DNA of 64,000 nt from Physcomitrium patens. Lineage: Eukaryota; Streptophyta; Bryopsida; Funariales; Funariaceae. The notes beneath the pieces are model-generated. The model searched no databases. It was not told the origin of the DNA and saw nothing but the letters and a program-made list of their open reading frames with translations. Numbering within the stretch: position 1 is the stretch's first letter; each line of letters starts with the position of its first letter. Position numbers and translations under genes: made by a program. Shown one piece after another: positions 1-11,504 of this stretch. The stretch spans positions 6,968,172-7,032,171 of the forward strand of contig NC_037269.1 in assembly GCF_000002425.4 (NCBI RefSeq), written 5' to 3'.

Positions 1-876
1 GTCCTCGTCAATGGCCTCCAACCACGGACGCAACACAGCTTCCACGTCCCTAAACATAGGGGAGTGCAAAATCTGCTCCATTTTCGGGCCTCCGTTGCTA
101 GTTCTTCTAACCAAATTGAAGCTCAGGCACAACCGAGTCCCAGCTGTAATCCGCCTAAGAGTATGCCTACAATCCGCAAAGAAGGCGGCGTAGTGAAATG
201 CTGTGGAGGTATTTTCTTGGAAGCAGCCAATATGCGAGGATCCCGCATTATATTTGCATGACCATGTTTCCTGGTTGACGACTAGCGCACCACCTTCGTA
301 ACCCCCTTCCGTAGGCAACTGCACGATCAGAGTCGCAAACATACCAGGTTCCTTCTCAGTATCCCTGTGCATCTTGAAATGTCCACCAGCCTCGTAGAAA
401 AGCAGCTTGTAGAGGTTGGCTTCAACTTGCACCTCGTTATTTCCTTCCAATACCTTCACAGCTCTGTCAGCAATCCTTTGGACCCTGGTGAGAAAATCTG
501 GATCATTGGGGAAGGTTACCTTGAAGGCGTCCACCTGCCAAGCGCTCCGAACAGTGGTGTCAAGTACAGTGTTCAAGCCTCGCCCGTGCGGAGCCTGCTT
601 ACTCACCATACGTAGCTTTGCAGCATCGGCTGCGGAGAGCGGGAGACCCAAGACTCCGGCACCATCGACACCCAAGGAACCGAGAAGGTAGTGATCGATT
701 GTTCCAGAGATGACGAAAGTTGCATTCGGACGTTCAAAGAGCCTCTCCCTCCCTACAGCCCCCGTTGCAGCAAGGATGCTGTCGAAGAAGCCTTGATGCT
801 TCTTCTTAATGTCTTCTTTCAGATCTCCTCTACCATCGTCTCCTACAAGGTCCACATTTTCTTTCTGCCCTGCCAT
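1..876 (-). CDS. 2-oxoglutarate/Fe(II)-dependent dioxygenase, N-terminal 292 codons (3' end beyond window)
   Basis: Reading the minus strand from the ATG at 876 gives an uninterrupted 292-codon frame to the window edge. An in-frame TGA lies at 887-885, 9 nt before the ATG, which fixes the start. The protein carries the prolyl-4-hydroxylase-like double-stranded beta-helix signature: H170-x-D172 after YEAGGHFKMH, a GG-ALVV strand near 195-200, and the distal histidine H238 in FADCRH, followed by an RITAGTRLCLSFNL segment whose arginine (R241/R242 or R248) would hold 2-oxoglutarate. The family uses O2 and 2-oxoglutarate to hydroxylate proteins or small molecules; the substrate cannot be told from sequence. 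The N-terminal ~30 residues are charged and show no signal peptide. The C-terminus is missing and no intron is evident in the visible part. Family assignment is firm; precise function is unknown. Confidence 0.85.
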   Translation of the reverse strand, partial: MAGQKENVDLVGDDGRGDLKEDIKKKHQGFFDSILAATGAVGRERLFERPNATFVISGTIDHYLLGSLGVDGAGVLGLPLSAADAAKLRMVSKQAPHGRGLNTVLDTTVRSAWQVDAFKVTFPNDPDFLTRVQRIADRAVKVLEGNNEVQVEANLYKLLFYEAGGHFKMHRDTEKEPGMFATLIVQLPTEGGYEGGALVVNQETWSCKYNAGSSHIGCFQENTSTAFHYAAFFADCRHTLRRITAGTRLCLSFNLVRRTSNGGPKMEQILHSPMFRDVEAVLRPWLEAIDED

Positions 877-1500
877 GAAACGTAATCACCAACAGCCGAA
901 ATAAACGATTGACAATTCACCACTAGAAGCAGACAAACCTTGAGTATAAACAGAAATGCAGGATGTTGAATTGGCATGAAAAGCAGAAACCCCTACCATG
1001 ACTTCACAATTGAAGCGTGAGCGCAGGCACCCAACGTTACACCGGCCCTGAATACTGTCCAATCGCCCACCTAAACCGGGCTTCCGCAAAACAGAACCTG
1101 ATTGTTGAATGAGACACCCAAAATTGGACCCGCTAACAAAGTGATCCACAACTTCGACCGAGAGCCAAAGCTATCCAAAAGAGCCAATTACATCGAAACA
1201 ACTCCTTGTGACGGGATCACCATACATGGGTCTTCCAATGAACTCTGAGTGGTGAGCTCGTTGGAAGGGTCCTCTGCGATTGAAAAGATGTGGAGCAAAG
1301 AAGACAGCACGCTACCTAAACATCATCTTCATTACCGCCGCCGTTCTTAAATATTCCGCTGCAAAGCTTCCTGGAGAAGCTGGCTGCTGCCCCGTCACCC
1401 TGGGTCACTAGAGTCTAGAACCAATCCAGGTTCGCTTTTGCGGGTCCAATTTTTTGGGATCTCCTTCGTTTTCACCTTAGGTTTTTCTTTTTCATTTTCT
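877..1500 (-). promoter_or_regulatory. Upstream/5' leader region of the dioxygenase gene
   Basis: This is moderately GC-rich sequence without a convincing coding frame; the short minus-strand ORF at 886-1149 has no recognisable motif. On the plus strand it ends in a pyrimidine-rich stretch (about 1475-1512). It is probably 5' UTR and promoter by position. No clear TATA box was identified. Confidence 0.4.
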
Positions 1501-1789
1501 TTTCTTTTTTTCAAATATTGAATTTAAAAATGGAATCAAAGACCCCAATTCAGCTCCATGAGATCAAGGAAGACCTAAGTAAACACCAAAAATCCAAGTC
1601 CAAGTTAAAATGCTCAAGTGAGAATATGGCGAAAGACCTAGAATCAGAGATTCTGAAACAGTTGCAGTATCCGAACTGCTCATGTCCGCCAGGATTTTCA
1701 GCATCAGACCCTGCAACAAATAATTTATGTGCATAATCAGCAAATGGCCATGATCCCAAGTGATTACATGATCTGCTAGGAAAAGTATC

Positions 1790-2326
1790 TCTCTCACCGG
1801 CTGAATCTCAGTTGACTGCGAAACCGAGAAGCCCTTGATGAGAAACTCATTGCCGTGACACTCGTGAATAGTATGCTTCGCATTCACATCAGCAGCGATC
1901 GCTGCAAGAGCCTCAAGGAACCCTCCGATCCGGGATCAATTTTATTGAAGAGGAGGTCACAACGATCTGCAATGATCTTTCGCCGCTCTACATGAAGACG
2001 AGGATATAGCCGTGAAATCACCTGTGCAGCTGCATTCTTCCCCTAATGCTCCCGAGAATGCTCCAGAAGGTTCAACAACGCGGGCACGCTCAGCGGCTCT
2101 GAGCAGATCTGATCTGATCCCTGGGGGAGAGAGGAAAGCTCAGCTAATCCCAGCGCTATGTCAATGCGCACAAACCGCGCATCAATGCTCTCCAAAGCTC
2201 CTCTCACAAACCCCGCCTCCAGCACCTTCTCCCGGAAGCCTACAACTCCTATCAACTCCAGCAACCTCTGTGCCGCTTTCCTCTTGGAAACCTTCTCCCG
2301 AAGCGACGTCAGAAAAAAAACATGAA
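1790..2326 (-). pseudogene. Decayed armadillo-repeat protein fragment
   Basis: On the minus strand from about 2326 downward, helical leucine-rich sequence typical of ARM repeats is readable: KRKAAQRLLELIGVVGF, then AGFVRGALESIDARFVRIDI, then PALLNLLEHS. A TAG at about 2043-2045 interrupts the frame. The same frame continues with NAAAQVISRLYPRLHVERRK, and a frameshift follows near 1925 before EALAAIAADVNAKHTIHECHG and SVSQSTEIQP. A GTGAGA directly after the last motif could be an old splice donor. One stop plus one frameshift in about 180 codons indicates a pseudogene or gene fragment. It could be a remnant of a plant ARM or U-box-type protein; no U-box is visible. Confidence 0.5.
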
Positions 2327-2399
2327 CCCCTGAGTATGTATGTGGAGGAAATCCCTATAGAAACCATGCTTCAGAATCAAATTCCCTAGATCTCTCGCT

Positions 2400-3643
2400 T
2401 ACAAGGTATTCAATCCGCCCAACTCAATTCTCCACTTTTTCAAACTTTCTCATACTTTGTCCATCTTTGTGCAACTCAATGCCCTTTCCTACACTTTGGT
2501 ACAGTTTATTTTTAGACATTACCGTAGTCTCAAATTGCATGCTGGATTTTCTAGCTTTGGTTTTTGAATTGGTATGTATTATGAGAGATCTTTGGTAGTA
2601 AGTTCAGTAGATGAGTGTCGTTTGAGGCAAGTTTTGAAATACTCTCTTCACAATGTTTGTTACTGTGCACCTTCCAACTTCATTGAAAAGATTTATCCTA
2701 TTTTAGTGGTGTGCAAAATATGTATGAGCATTTAATTGGTGTCTTTGGTGGATTGATATTTTAAATCATTACAAAACTACACTAACGATCCCATTTAGTG
2801 TAGTGCCCAATAAATGACTTGTAAATGTTATAAGTTTTTACTATGGATGAATAATTTACCAATTATATTTATGATGATCCTCTTATTTGAATACTATAGA
2901 TAGTTGTGCTCTCAATAAAAAATGGCATCAAGAGTAAAAACTTATAGCATTTATAAGTCATTTACTGGGCACTACACTAAATGCGATTGTTTGTGTAGTT
3001 GAAAAAACCATCAATTATGTAATTAGTGAAAATTATTCATTATAATATAATTAACATTAAAATGTTGACATTCTTCATTCCCAAACAAGCTTCATATCTA
3101 CATGTCTATATGCAAAATAACTAGCATTTCTAACACATTTTTTGACATTAATATAATTCTATATACATAATTTTTGGCACATCTTTTAGCACAATCTTTG
3201 ACATTTTTGTTTGACATATTTTTTTACAATGTCTTTAACACATTTTAAAACATCCTAAATTTGAGACTTTCACATTTTCATTTCTGACACAGAAGTGTCC
3301 CAAGGAATGTCAAAAAGAGCCCAATTGTAGCAATGCATGCATGATTGTAGCCTCACCACTATGACAATTTACTGTTTATGCTTGTGCTGTTACATTTTTC
3401 CAATAGCTCTGTACACATGAAGCACTTCGAGCGAGTTTGGCAAGTTTCTACAGAATAGCCCATTTATACAAATATATAATGGATTCTACACTTGTGATTC
3501 TAACACTCATACACAATTGCATACTTCACTTGCATATAAAATATATGTATATATATATATTGAGAACAACATATTGATAGTCATGTCATGCTTGATTAGT
3601 TGTTATGCACTTTATAATAGAATCTACACGTTGAAAATTGCAT
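2400..3643. other. AT-rich intergenic DNA
   Basis: No coding frame is seen. It holds an imperfect inverted repeat (2774-3000, listed separately), repeated TTTGACATT/ACACATTTT-like motifs around 3120-3260, and a short TA run near 3545-3560. It ends at the target-site duplication of element A. Confidence 0.6.
2774..3000. repeat. Imperfect inverted repeat, 67-68 bp arms, MITE-like
   Basis: The left arm 2774-2841 and the right arm 2934-3000 are reverse complements with roughly seven mismatches, for example AGTGTAGTGCCCA on the left against TGGGCACTACACT on the right. The spacer is about 92 bp. The arrangement resembles a small non-autonomous DNA transposon or hairpin repeat. I did not find a clear target duplication. 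Confidence 0.6.
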
Positions 3644-3648
3644 GACCA

Positions 3649-4186
3649 TGTCACGGACATACATATAATTACCTATATGAATAGATAAAAGTATGTAAAA
3701 GTAGATAAAAGTAGGTTAATTGTGTAATATCTTCTAGGGAAGCTTCTTAGAAGCTTTGTAGACACTGCTTTGACTTTATAGGAGTCTATAGTTGACTTTT
3801 AGGCTAGAAACTTGGTCAACAAGTTAGCCATGTGCCACACATGTTGGAAGCTTAAAGAACAAGCTAACTACGTGGTCCATCCATAGAAAACTTGCCTTGT
3901 AAGCAAAGGCATGTGGCCTAGAAAGTCAACATATATTGGAGGTCTTATAGAACATCGCCATGTGGCTTCTAGTTAGATAGTATATATAGAGGCAAGAGTG
4001 AAGCCCTCTTCACTCTTGTCAACTCCTTTCTTGCTTCTAGTCTAGTTTCAAGGGTCTCTAGTTTTCTTGTATTTTGGCAATAGCCATTCTAATTTCTTTC
4101 TTAATATACATATTTCTATTTTGTCCTATTTCTTTGAGAAAAGTCTCACTTACTCTTTAGCTTTCATCGAGTTCTTGTCCTTGATA
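3649..4186 (+). repeat. 5' LTR of element A (538 bp)
   Basis: It starts TGTCA and ends TTGATA, where the other copies end TTGACA. It is 10 bp longer than its partner at 9461-9988 because of an extra AAAGTAGATA-type unit in U3. U3 contains the TATA box at 3981-3988. Confidence 0.93.
3981..4022 (+). promoter_or_regulatory. LTR core promoter and predicted transcript start of element A
   Basis: A TATATATA box spans 3981-3988. The sequence ACTCTTGTCAA at 4012-4022 begins 31 nt after the first T, the usual TATA-to-start distance, so the RNA probably begins there. This 11-mer is the reverse complement of the primer-binding site at 4189-4199. The start site is inferred, not measured. Confidence 0.65.
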
Positions 4187-4188
4187 GA

Positions 4189-4199
4189 TTGACAAGAGT
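4189..4199 (+). other. Putative self-priming primer-binding site of element A
   Basis: TTGACAAGAGT lies 2 nt after the 5' LTR end, where LTR elements carry their primer-binding site. It pairs perfectly over 11 nt with the predicted 5' end of the element's own RNA. Tf1/sushi-type elements prime in this way. The tRNA-iMet-like motif about 24 nt after the LTR end is mutated in this copy. Confidence 0.65.
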
Positions 4200-4398
4200 A
4201 CACTTACAATATGAGAGCTTTGTCTTTTCTTGATTAAAAGTAGATTACCCCTTTTTCTTGATAAGACATAAGCGCATTAGAAGTTGTGGATTACCCTCTT
4301 TTAAACTGATATTGTTCTTAGTATTTTCTTTGTTATCAATTCCTCTCTTCTATTTGTTTAGAGCGTTATTAGACATCTTCTCTTTTCTAAGTGCTACT

Positions 4399-5406
4399 AT
4401 GGCAGAGCTTGTTGAAATGAAGAGTGCAATGGCATAGATGCAAGAACAATTGAGGGAGTTAATGCTTGCGATGCATCAACTCAATTTACCACCACAAGGA
4501 GCAACAAGAATGGTAGGAAGTGAAGATATAAAGATGATTGGGGCTGCTTCAACATCTGCACCAAACCATGTCCCTTCTCCCAGAATGGAACACCCTTCGA
4601 GTGTTAGAGAACCGAGAGTTGCCTTGCCCGAGAAGTTTGATGGTACCAGATCCAAGTTTCGAGGATTCATCAATCAGGTCCAACTAGTGATTGAACTTCA
4701 ACCCCAAAGCTATCCAACTCCAGGGTCACAAGTAAGATTCATTGGTACACTTCTTTCAGGTTCAGCATTGTCATGGTTTTCATCTTTTCTTGAACGACGA
4801 GATCCAATATTGGATAATCTGGAGGCTTTTTTGGCGGAGTTTCGATCCATGTTTGGAGAACATGATGCAATTCGTGTTGCAACCAACAAGATCCGTATTT
4901 TGCGACAAGGCAATCGATCAGTAACATTATATGCTTCGCAATTTCGACAACTTGCAACTGATATCAAGTGGGATGATGCCGCACTTGTGAGTCAATTTCT
5001 CTATGGATTACAATATGAGGTAAAGAAATTGATGCTTAATTTACCTGATCCTCAAACATTGAGTCAAGCAATTGACTTTGCTGTGAAGTGCGACAATCGA
5101 CTTTTTGAATTTCGATCCGAGAGTCGCACAAGTAGGCCTCAACGTTACTACAATTCAATGGCAACACCGACGTCTCCTCAACACATACCTTCAGAAGTAG
5201 AGGATATGCAAATTGATGCGGTACGTTTCAAACCTCTTACTGAGCAAGAAAAGTCTCGTCGTCGACAAGAAGGATTGTGCTTATATTGTGGAGAACCTAA
5301 GCACACTGCTCAACATTGTCCAAAGAAGCGACGTAACTACAAAATGAGGAGTACGGCTCTCAAAGAAGACAGTATGTTGGAAAACGAGTACGTCCAGCTA
5401 CAATAG
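4399..5406 (+). pseudogene. gag: Element A gag (capsid/nucleocapsid), TAG at codon 13
   Basis: The ATG at 4399 begins [12 protein letters not shown] and is followed by an in-frame TAG at 4435-4437 where copy C has CAG. Frame then stays open to the TAG at 5404-5406. The product has a coiled-coil-like N-terminus, a retrotransposon gag domain ([34 protein letters not shown]) and a CCHC zinc knuckle [14 protein letters not shown] near the end. It is near-identical to element C gag and clearly different from element B gag. Confidence 0.85.
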
Positions 5407-8400
5407 GGACCGTGCGGCTGGAATCTTGTACAACTTCTAATGAAGGTCCTATCCTCTCCTCAGAACCATCTCCTTGTTTTATAATAGATGTGCGTTTAGG
5501 ACCTAATAATTACAAAGCCTCTGCCTTGGTAGATTCAGGAGCCTCAGCTTGTTTTTTAGATGAAGAATTTGCTAGATGTCATAGAATATCATTAATACAA
5601 AAAAACTAAACCTGTACACGTAGAAGTCATAGATGGTCGTCCGTTGTCTTCTGGAGATGTAACTCACGAAACACTTCCTGTAGATGTAGTAATAAATGGT
5701 CATAGTAGTTGCGTAATTTTTAATATAATTAGATCTCCCTCTAATCCAGTAATTTTAGGCTTATCATGGTTAGAAAAGTATAATCCTCGAATAGATTGGA
5801 TTTCTCGTAAACTTGATTTTCCTCGGAGCATTAGTAACAGTTCTATTAATCAAGTAAAAAACCATGAGTCTAGTATAGTAAAACCCGCACTTATAGGTGC
5901 AAAAGCATTTATACACGCAGCAAGAGAAGGATCAACTTTTGCTATTTATGCTGCACCTATTTCTGAAAGCGTAAAGACTTCAAGTGGCATTCCAAGTCAA
6001 TATCAGGATTATCAAGACGTTTTTGAGAAAAAGAATGCAGATATTCTTCCTGAGCATCGCCCATACGATTGTTCAATCGATCTCAAGGAAGGAACTCAGC
6101 CACCATTTGGACCAATTTACAGTTTATCGCAAGATGAGTTGGCTGAACTCAAGACATATATTGACGAGAATTTAGCGAAGAATTTCATACGCCATTCAAA
6201 ATCTCCAACAGGAGCTCCAATTTTATTCGTAAAGAAAAAAGATGGATCTTTACGAATGTGTGTTGACTATCAAGGACTCAACAAGATCACAATCAAGAAC
6301 AGGTATCCATTACCTTTGATATCAGGACTCCTTGACTAGTTAAATCAAGCTAAGATCTATACAAAAATAGATCTAAGAGGAGCATATAATCTAGTACGGA
6401 TCAAAGAAGGAGATGAATGGAAGACTGCGTTTCGAACCAGGTACGGGCATTTTGAATATAATGTCATGCCTTTTGGACTCACGAATGCACCAGGTGCTTT
6501 TCAACATCTCATGAATGATGTATTTCGTGAATTCTTAGACAATTTTGTCGTCTGCTACCTAGACGATATCCTGATTTATTCTAAGAATGTTGAAGAACAT
6601 GAAATACATGTTCGTCAAGTATTACAAAAACTTAGAGATGCAGGATTGTACGCCAAGATAGAAAAGTTTTTATTTCACACTACTCAAGTTGACTTTTTAG
6701 GATACATCATTTCAAATGATGGTCTTATGATGGATTCTAAGAAAGTCCAAACAATCATGGATTGGAAGATTCCAAAGACTGTAAGAGATGTCCAATGTTT
6801 CTTGGGATTTGCCAATTACTATCGGATCTTCATCAAAGACTTCTCACAAGTTGCAGCTCCACTTACACGCTTGACTAGTAAAGATAAATTCCAATGGAAT
6901 CAAGAAGCGGAAGCAGCATTTGAAGCCTTGAAGACATTGTTTGTCTCTGCACCAGTCTTATATCGTGTTGACTTTTTCAAGGCATTTTTTATGGAAACAG
7001 ACGCATCGGATTTTGCCTTGGGTGCAGTTTTATCACAAATGGGAACAGATGACAAACTTCATCCGATAGCTTTTCATTCAAGAAAATTCTCAGCAGCCGA
7101 GATCAATTATGAGATCCACGATAAAGAACTTCTTGCAATCGTGGATTCTTTTCAAGAATGGCGTCATTATCTAGAAGGTGCTTCTAATCCAGTCACTGTG
7201 TATACAGATCACAAGAACCTCGAGTATTTCATGTCAGCACGCGTGTTGAATCGTCGTCAAGCTCGTTGGAGTATGTCTTTGTCAAGATTCGACTTCATTA
7301 TCACTTATCGGCCAGGAAAACAACAAGGTTTGTCCGATGCCCTGTCTAGACGTTCTTATTTTGTACTAAAAGAAGGAGATGCAGCTTTTGAGCAACAAAG
7401 AACGGTCCTCTTGAAACCGGAGCAATTTCATCTCCGAGCAGTGAAATCAACACTGACTGTTGATTCAACTTTTCTCAAGCAAATCCAGTCCAGTATGTCC
7501 TCAGATCCTCTTGTTCATGATATCGAGAATAATTCTTTCAAGTCTCATGATTCTTCTAAGTTCGAGTTCAAGAATAATCTATTATATTTTGAAGGACGCC
7601 TATATGTTCCAGAAGGAAAAGCACGTTTGCGTGTTCTTCAAGCACCTCATGACTTTCCAGCAGCAAGTCACTTTGGATATAATAAGACTCTAGAACTCAT
7701 ATCAGGAGATTTTTGGTGGCCACAAATGTGGAAGTCAGTCAAAGACTTTGTACAATCATGTGATATTTGTTCAAGATCAAAAATTCCTCGACATCGACCT
7801 TACGGACTTCTTCAGCCATTACCTATACCAGAACAACCATAGTCTTCTGTTTCTATGGATTTCATCACAGATCTTCCAAACTCAAGATCTTATGATTCTA
7901 TATTTGTGATAGTAGATCGTTTCACCAAGATGGCACATTTTATGCCATGTACAAAATCTATCACAGGTGAAGAAACAGCTAAGCTTTTCATTGATAATAT
8001 CTATCGCTATCATGGATTACCTAAAGATATCATATCGGATAGGAGAACTCAATTTGTGTCGAGATTCTGGAGGACTCTTTTCAAGATTTTAAAAGTGGAC
8101 ATAAAGCTATCTTCAGCTTTCCATCCTCAAACTGATGGACAAACAGAGCGCGTAAATCAAGTCTTGGAACAGTATTTAAGGTGTACCATCAACTACCAAC
8201 AAGATGATTGGACAAACCTTCTGCCATTGGCAGAGTTTGCTTATAATAATACGGTACATTCCTCCATGCAACAAACACCTTTCTTTGCCAATTATGGCTA
8301 TCATCCACGACTTGATACTTTTGATTTTTCAAAAGTTGATAATCCTGCAGCAGAAGATATGGCAAATCGGTTGTCAGAGTTACATGCAATAATGAAGGCG

Positions 8401-8901
8401 CAGTTGAAGAAAGCTCAAGAACGACAAAAGATAAATGCAGATGTATATCGTAAAGAGCAACCACAACTCAACGTGGGTGATAAGGTATGGCTACTTTGTC
8501 GCAATATCAAGACCACTCGACCTTGTGACAAATTGGACTATCGTAGGCTTGGCCCCTTTTCTGTTTCTGAACAGATCAACCCAGTTGCATATCGGTTACA
8601 TCTACCGGAGTCAATGAAGATCCATCTTGTATTCCACGTGTCTCTTCTTGAACCATATAAGACAGTGGATATACAAGGAAGAAGACAAATGCCACCGCCT
8701 CCTATAGAAGTAGATAATAATGAAGAATTTGAGGTGGAAGAGATATTAGACTCAAGGCGGCGCCGAAATAAGCTGGAATATCTTGTTCATTGGTGCGGAT
8801 ATGATATTAGTGAGCGCACATGGGAGCCATCCAGGAATCTAGCAAATGCATCAGCTAAAGTCAAAGTTTTTCATCAACGACATCCATCAAAACCAAGATG
8901 A
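5334..8901 (+). pseudogene. pol: Element A pol: PR-RT-RNase H-INT-chromodomain, multiply broken
   Basis: Pol is in the -1 frame relative to gag, overlapping its last ~70 nt. Protease DSGA is intact (about 5530). RT includes [15 protein letters not shown] and YLDD; RNase H includes ETDASDFALG and [10 protein letters not shown]; integrase has the HHCC finger and a D,D,E core; a chromodomain with EILDSRRRRNKLEYLVHW closes the protein. Breaks: an extra A near 5600 (frameshift), TAG at 6337-6339 (shared with B and C), and a TGG-to-TAG change at 7840-7842. Several substitutions are private to A, for example EKFLF where B and C have EKCVF. Confidence 0.88.
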
Positions 8902-8996
8902 AAACCTCTCTTATAAAAGAGACAAGATTGAGGCAAGATAACATTCAATTTCCTATCCTTGTTTGTAACTGCTTTGCATTTTGTGACGCTAATTAG

Positions 8997-9419
8997 ATGG
9001 AGAGCCAACAACCACCGGATTCAACTCAAGAACCTTCGTTTGCTGACTTACCGGATGAGACATTGTGATTGTCACAACCTTCAAGACGATGCAACCGAGA
9101 TGAAGACCCTCAAGAACGACATGTTCTTCCTTGAATAGATGGTGAGATACAACGCGTTTGGTATCACGACCTTGGAAGAGATTCTCGATGTTTGGTGATA
9201 TTATTGGATATAGGAACGACTCCTGATGGTGTTTCAAATGTATTATTTGAAGGAAGTTATGAAGGCCTCAACAGTGATCAAATAACAGGGTGATCTTCTC
9301 GCCCTGGAATGGGACACTATCGATGGCTAAGAGGACCCATCAACTATCTTCGAAGAGAACAAAGATCAGAGTATGTAGCAAATACAATTCGCCGCATATT
9401 AGATTTTCTCAATATATAA
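8997..9419 (+). pseudogene. Element A 3' accessory ORF (broken)
   Basis: It is the 423-nt counterpart of the 140-codon frame in B and C, starting MESQQPPDSTQEPSF and ending RRILDFLNI. There are three internal TGA codons (at CGA, CAA and TGG positions of the open copies) but no indel. The second stop (TGA-ATA) is also present in old element D, so it may be ancestral rather than a private lesion. No known domain was recognised. Confidence 0.6.
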
Positions 9420-9446
9420 TCACCGCTCCTCGTGGAACTCGTCCCT

Positions 9447-9457
9447 AGAAGGGGGGG
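9447..9457 (+). other. Polypurine tract of element A
   Basis: AGAAGGGGGGG lies 3 nt before the 3' LTR, the usual position for the plus-strand primer. The same tract precedes the 3' LTRs of B (reverse orientation) and C. Confidence 0.85.
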
Positions 9458-9460
9458 TAA

Positions 9461-9988
9461 TGTCACGGACATACATATAATTACCTATATGAATAGATAA
9501 AAGTATGTAAAAGTAGGTTAATTGTGTAATATCTTCTAGAGAAGCTTCTTAGAAGCTTCGTAGACACTGCTTTGACTTTATAGGAGTCTATAGTTGACTT
9601 TTAGGCTAGAAACTTGGTCAACAAGTTAGCCATGTGCCACGCATGTTGGAAGCTTAAAGAACAAGCTAACTACGTGGTCCATCCATAGAAAACTTGCCTT
9701 GTAAGCAAAGGCATGTGGCCTAGAAAGTCAACATATATTGGAGGTCTTATAGAACATCGCCATGTGGCTTCTAGTTAGATAGTATATATAGAGGCAAGAG
9801 TGAAGCCCTCTTCACTCTTGTCAACTCCTTTCTTGCTTCTAGTCTAGTTTCAAGGGTCTCTAGTTTTCTTGTATTTTGGCAATAGCCATTCTAATTTCTT
9901 TCTTAATATACATATTTCTATTTTGTCCTATTTCTTTGAGAAAAGTCTCACTTACTCTTTAGCTTTCATCGAGTTCTTGTCCTTGACA
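9461..9988 (+). repeat. 3' LTR of element A (528 bp)
   Basis: It is a direct repeat of 3649-4186, starts TGTCACGGAC and ends CTTGACA, and is followed by GACCA, which matches the duplication before the 5' LTR. Confidence 0.95.
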
Positions 9989-9993
9989 GACCA

Positions 9994-11500
9994 TTCGCAT
10001 TAGCTTGTAGTGGCTCACATGAAACTACGCCACCACAAACTATCAAAGGTGATTATAAAATATGAAATGCCATTAACACATTACTAGCATAGAATTTGTA
10101 GGCATTAGTGAAAGTATGTATAAGCACTTTTCAAAATTCAATATTAGCACGTATTTAGATACTTGCATGCTGCAAATAGAAATTATTGAACACATTTACT
10201 ATATTTCACAAATGCAATGGCCAACAATGAGCATGAAAAAATTATGTTATTGGAGTTTTTATTGGACCAAGTCTGTTCAGAGTTGTTCAACCTCTTCATC
10301 GACTATCAGAGAATGTAGTGTAAAATTCTATTTGTATATAAGGAGGATAAAATAGCAACATACAAAGTTGGACATGTGAAATAGCAGAGGTTGAGGAGGG
10401 TGAAGGGCTTACTTAGAATGTAGTTGGTAAAAAAACCCATATCCACATCTACTGACAAAGTCATACTCTCATTTCAAATCATTTTAGAAATTATTGAACA
10501 TGTAGTTCAATCCAATAATTTAAGTGGTTTTCATACAATTGCATTTCGAGAAAATTATTAAAATCAATTCTTTCCAGATACATCGCAAGGCATAGTATCA
10601 TACATAACTCTTGGTAACACACATCTAATCAATATTAGAATAACAATGAGTTCGCGATGGTAAATTTCAGTATCCATGAATGCTTCAACATACATAAATT
10701 ATCAATGTCTTTCTACTTCTTTTTCTCTATAGAATATGTTGGGCTGCAGAAGTGGAACTCTTCCTTGCATATACAAGTGTCAAAAGTCACACCAATCTAA
10801 CTATATTGTATTTCAACCATCTATGACAACATTGTACTCAAATCCTATGTCTGATTAAAGGAGTAAAATACAAGTTCTATAAGACTACATACACTATACA
10901 CTTACTATTGATTGGTTGTTTGGGAGCACATGCATTTGGAAGCAATGGATCAAGTCAATATATACAATGCCAACATAAAGCTTCTAATTTTTTATTTGGA
11001 AAACCCTTAGCATTCATTCATTTCTATCCCCTCTTTACCATGTCAACAATCTCTACAGACAAGTATAAGATAGACTCCAAAATTTAATTATTAGACAAAT
11101 ACTAGGGTTATGTAATTCATGTAGAGAGAGAAAAACGCTACGACTCCATGAGGGGATGAAACTAACATCATAGTGATAGGAAACTGAAAACATGTGGTGC
11201 TTGCATTTGCCTTATCAACTAGTGTTCTACACAGACTACAAAACATTGTAAACTCTGTCTACTTGAATCAAACTGTCTACTTGAATCACAAGGATTGTAG
11301 AGCAAAGAATTATAACTGATTAACCCCTAAATTTCCTTGACAATATACATCAAAAACACTTCAAAACGGTTGATTTTGGTGCAATGAGTAGAGAAGGAAT
11401 AAAAAAGAATTATTTAATGTTTTAACCATAAGATCTCAGTTAAGACTCATTAAGTGACACATTCACAAAATTTCATTAACATTGATCATAGGGGTTAAAA
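9994..11500. other. AT-rich intergenic DNA
   Basis: No coding frame or element was recognised. The 79-codon plus-strand frame at 10116-10355 has no motif and looks like chance. Confidence 0.5.
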
Positions 11501-11504
11501 GATT

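Larger units (their letters stand above)
3649..9988 (+). mobile_element. Element A: Ty3/gypsy chromovirus, full length, coding frames broken
   Basis: It is bounded by LTRs starting TGTCACGGAC and ending CCTTGACA (mutated to TTGATA in the 5' LTR), and flanked by the 5-bp duplication GACCA at 3644-3648 and 9989-9993. Order is LTR, leader, gag, protease, RT, RNase H, integrase, chromodomain, small 3' ORF, polypurine tract, LTR, as in chromodomain Ty3/gypsy elements. The LTRs differ by a 10-bp indel and only a few substitutions by eye, so the insertion is fairly young. Coding damage includes TAG at gag codon 13, a 1-nt insertion near 5600, TAG at 6337 in RT and TAG at 7840. Confidence 0.95.
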
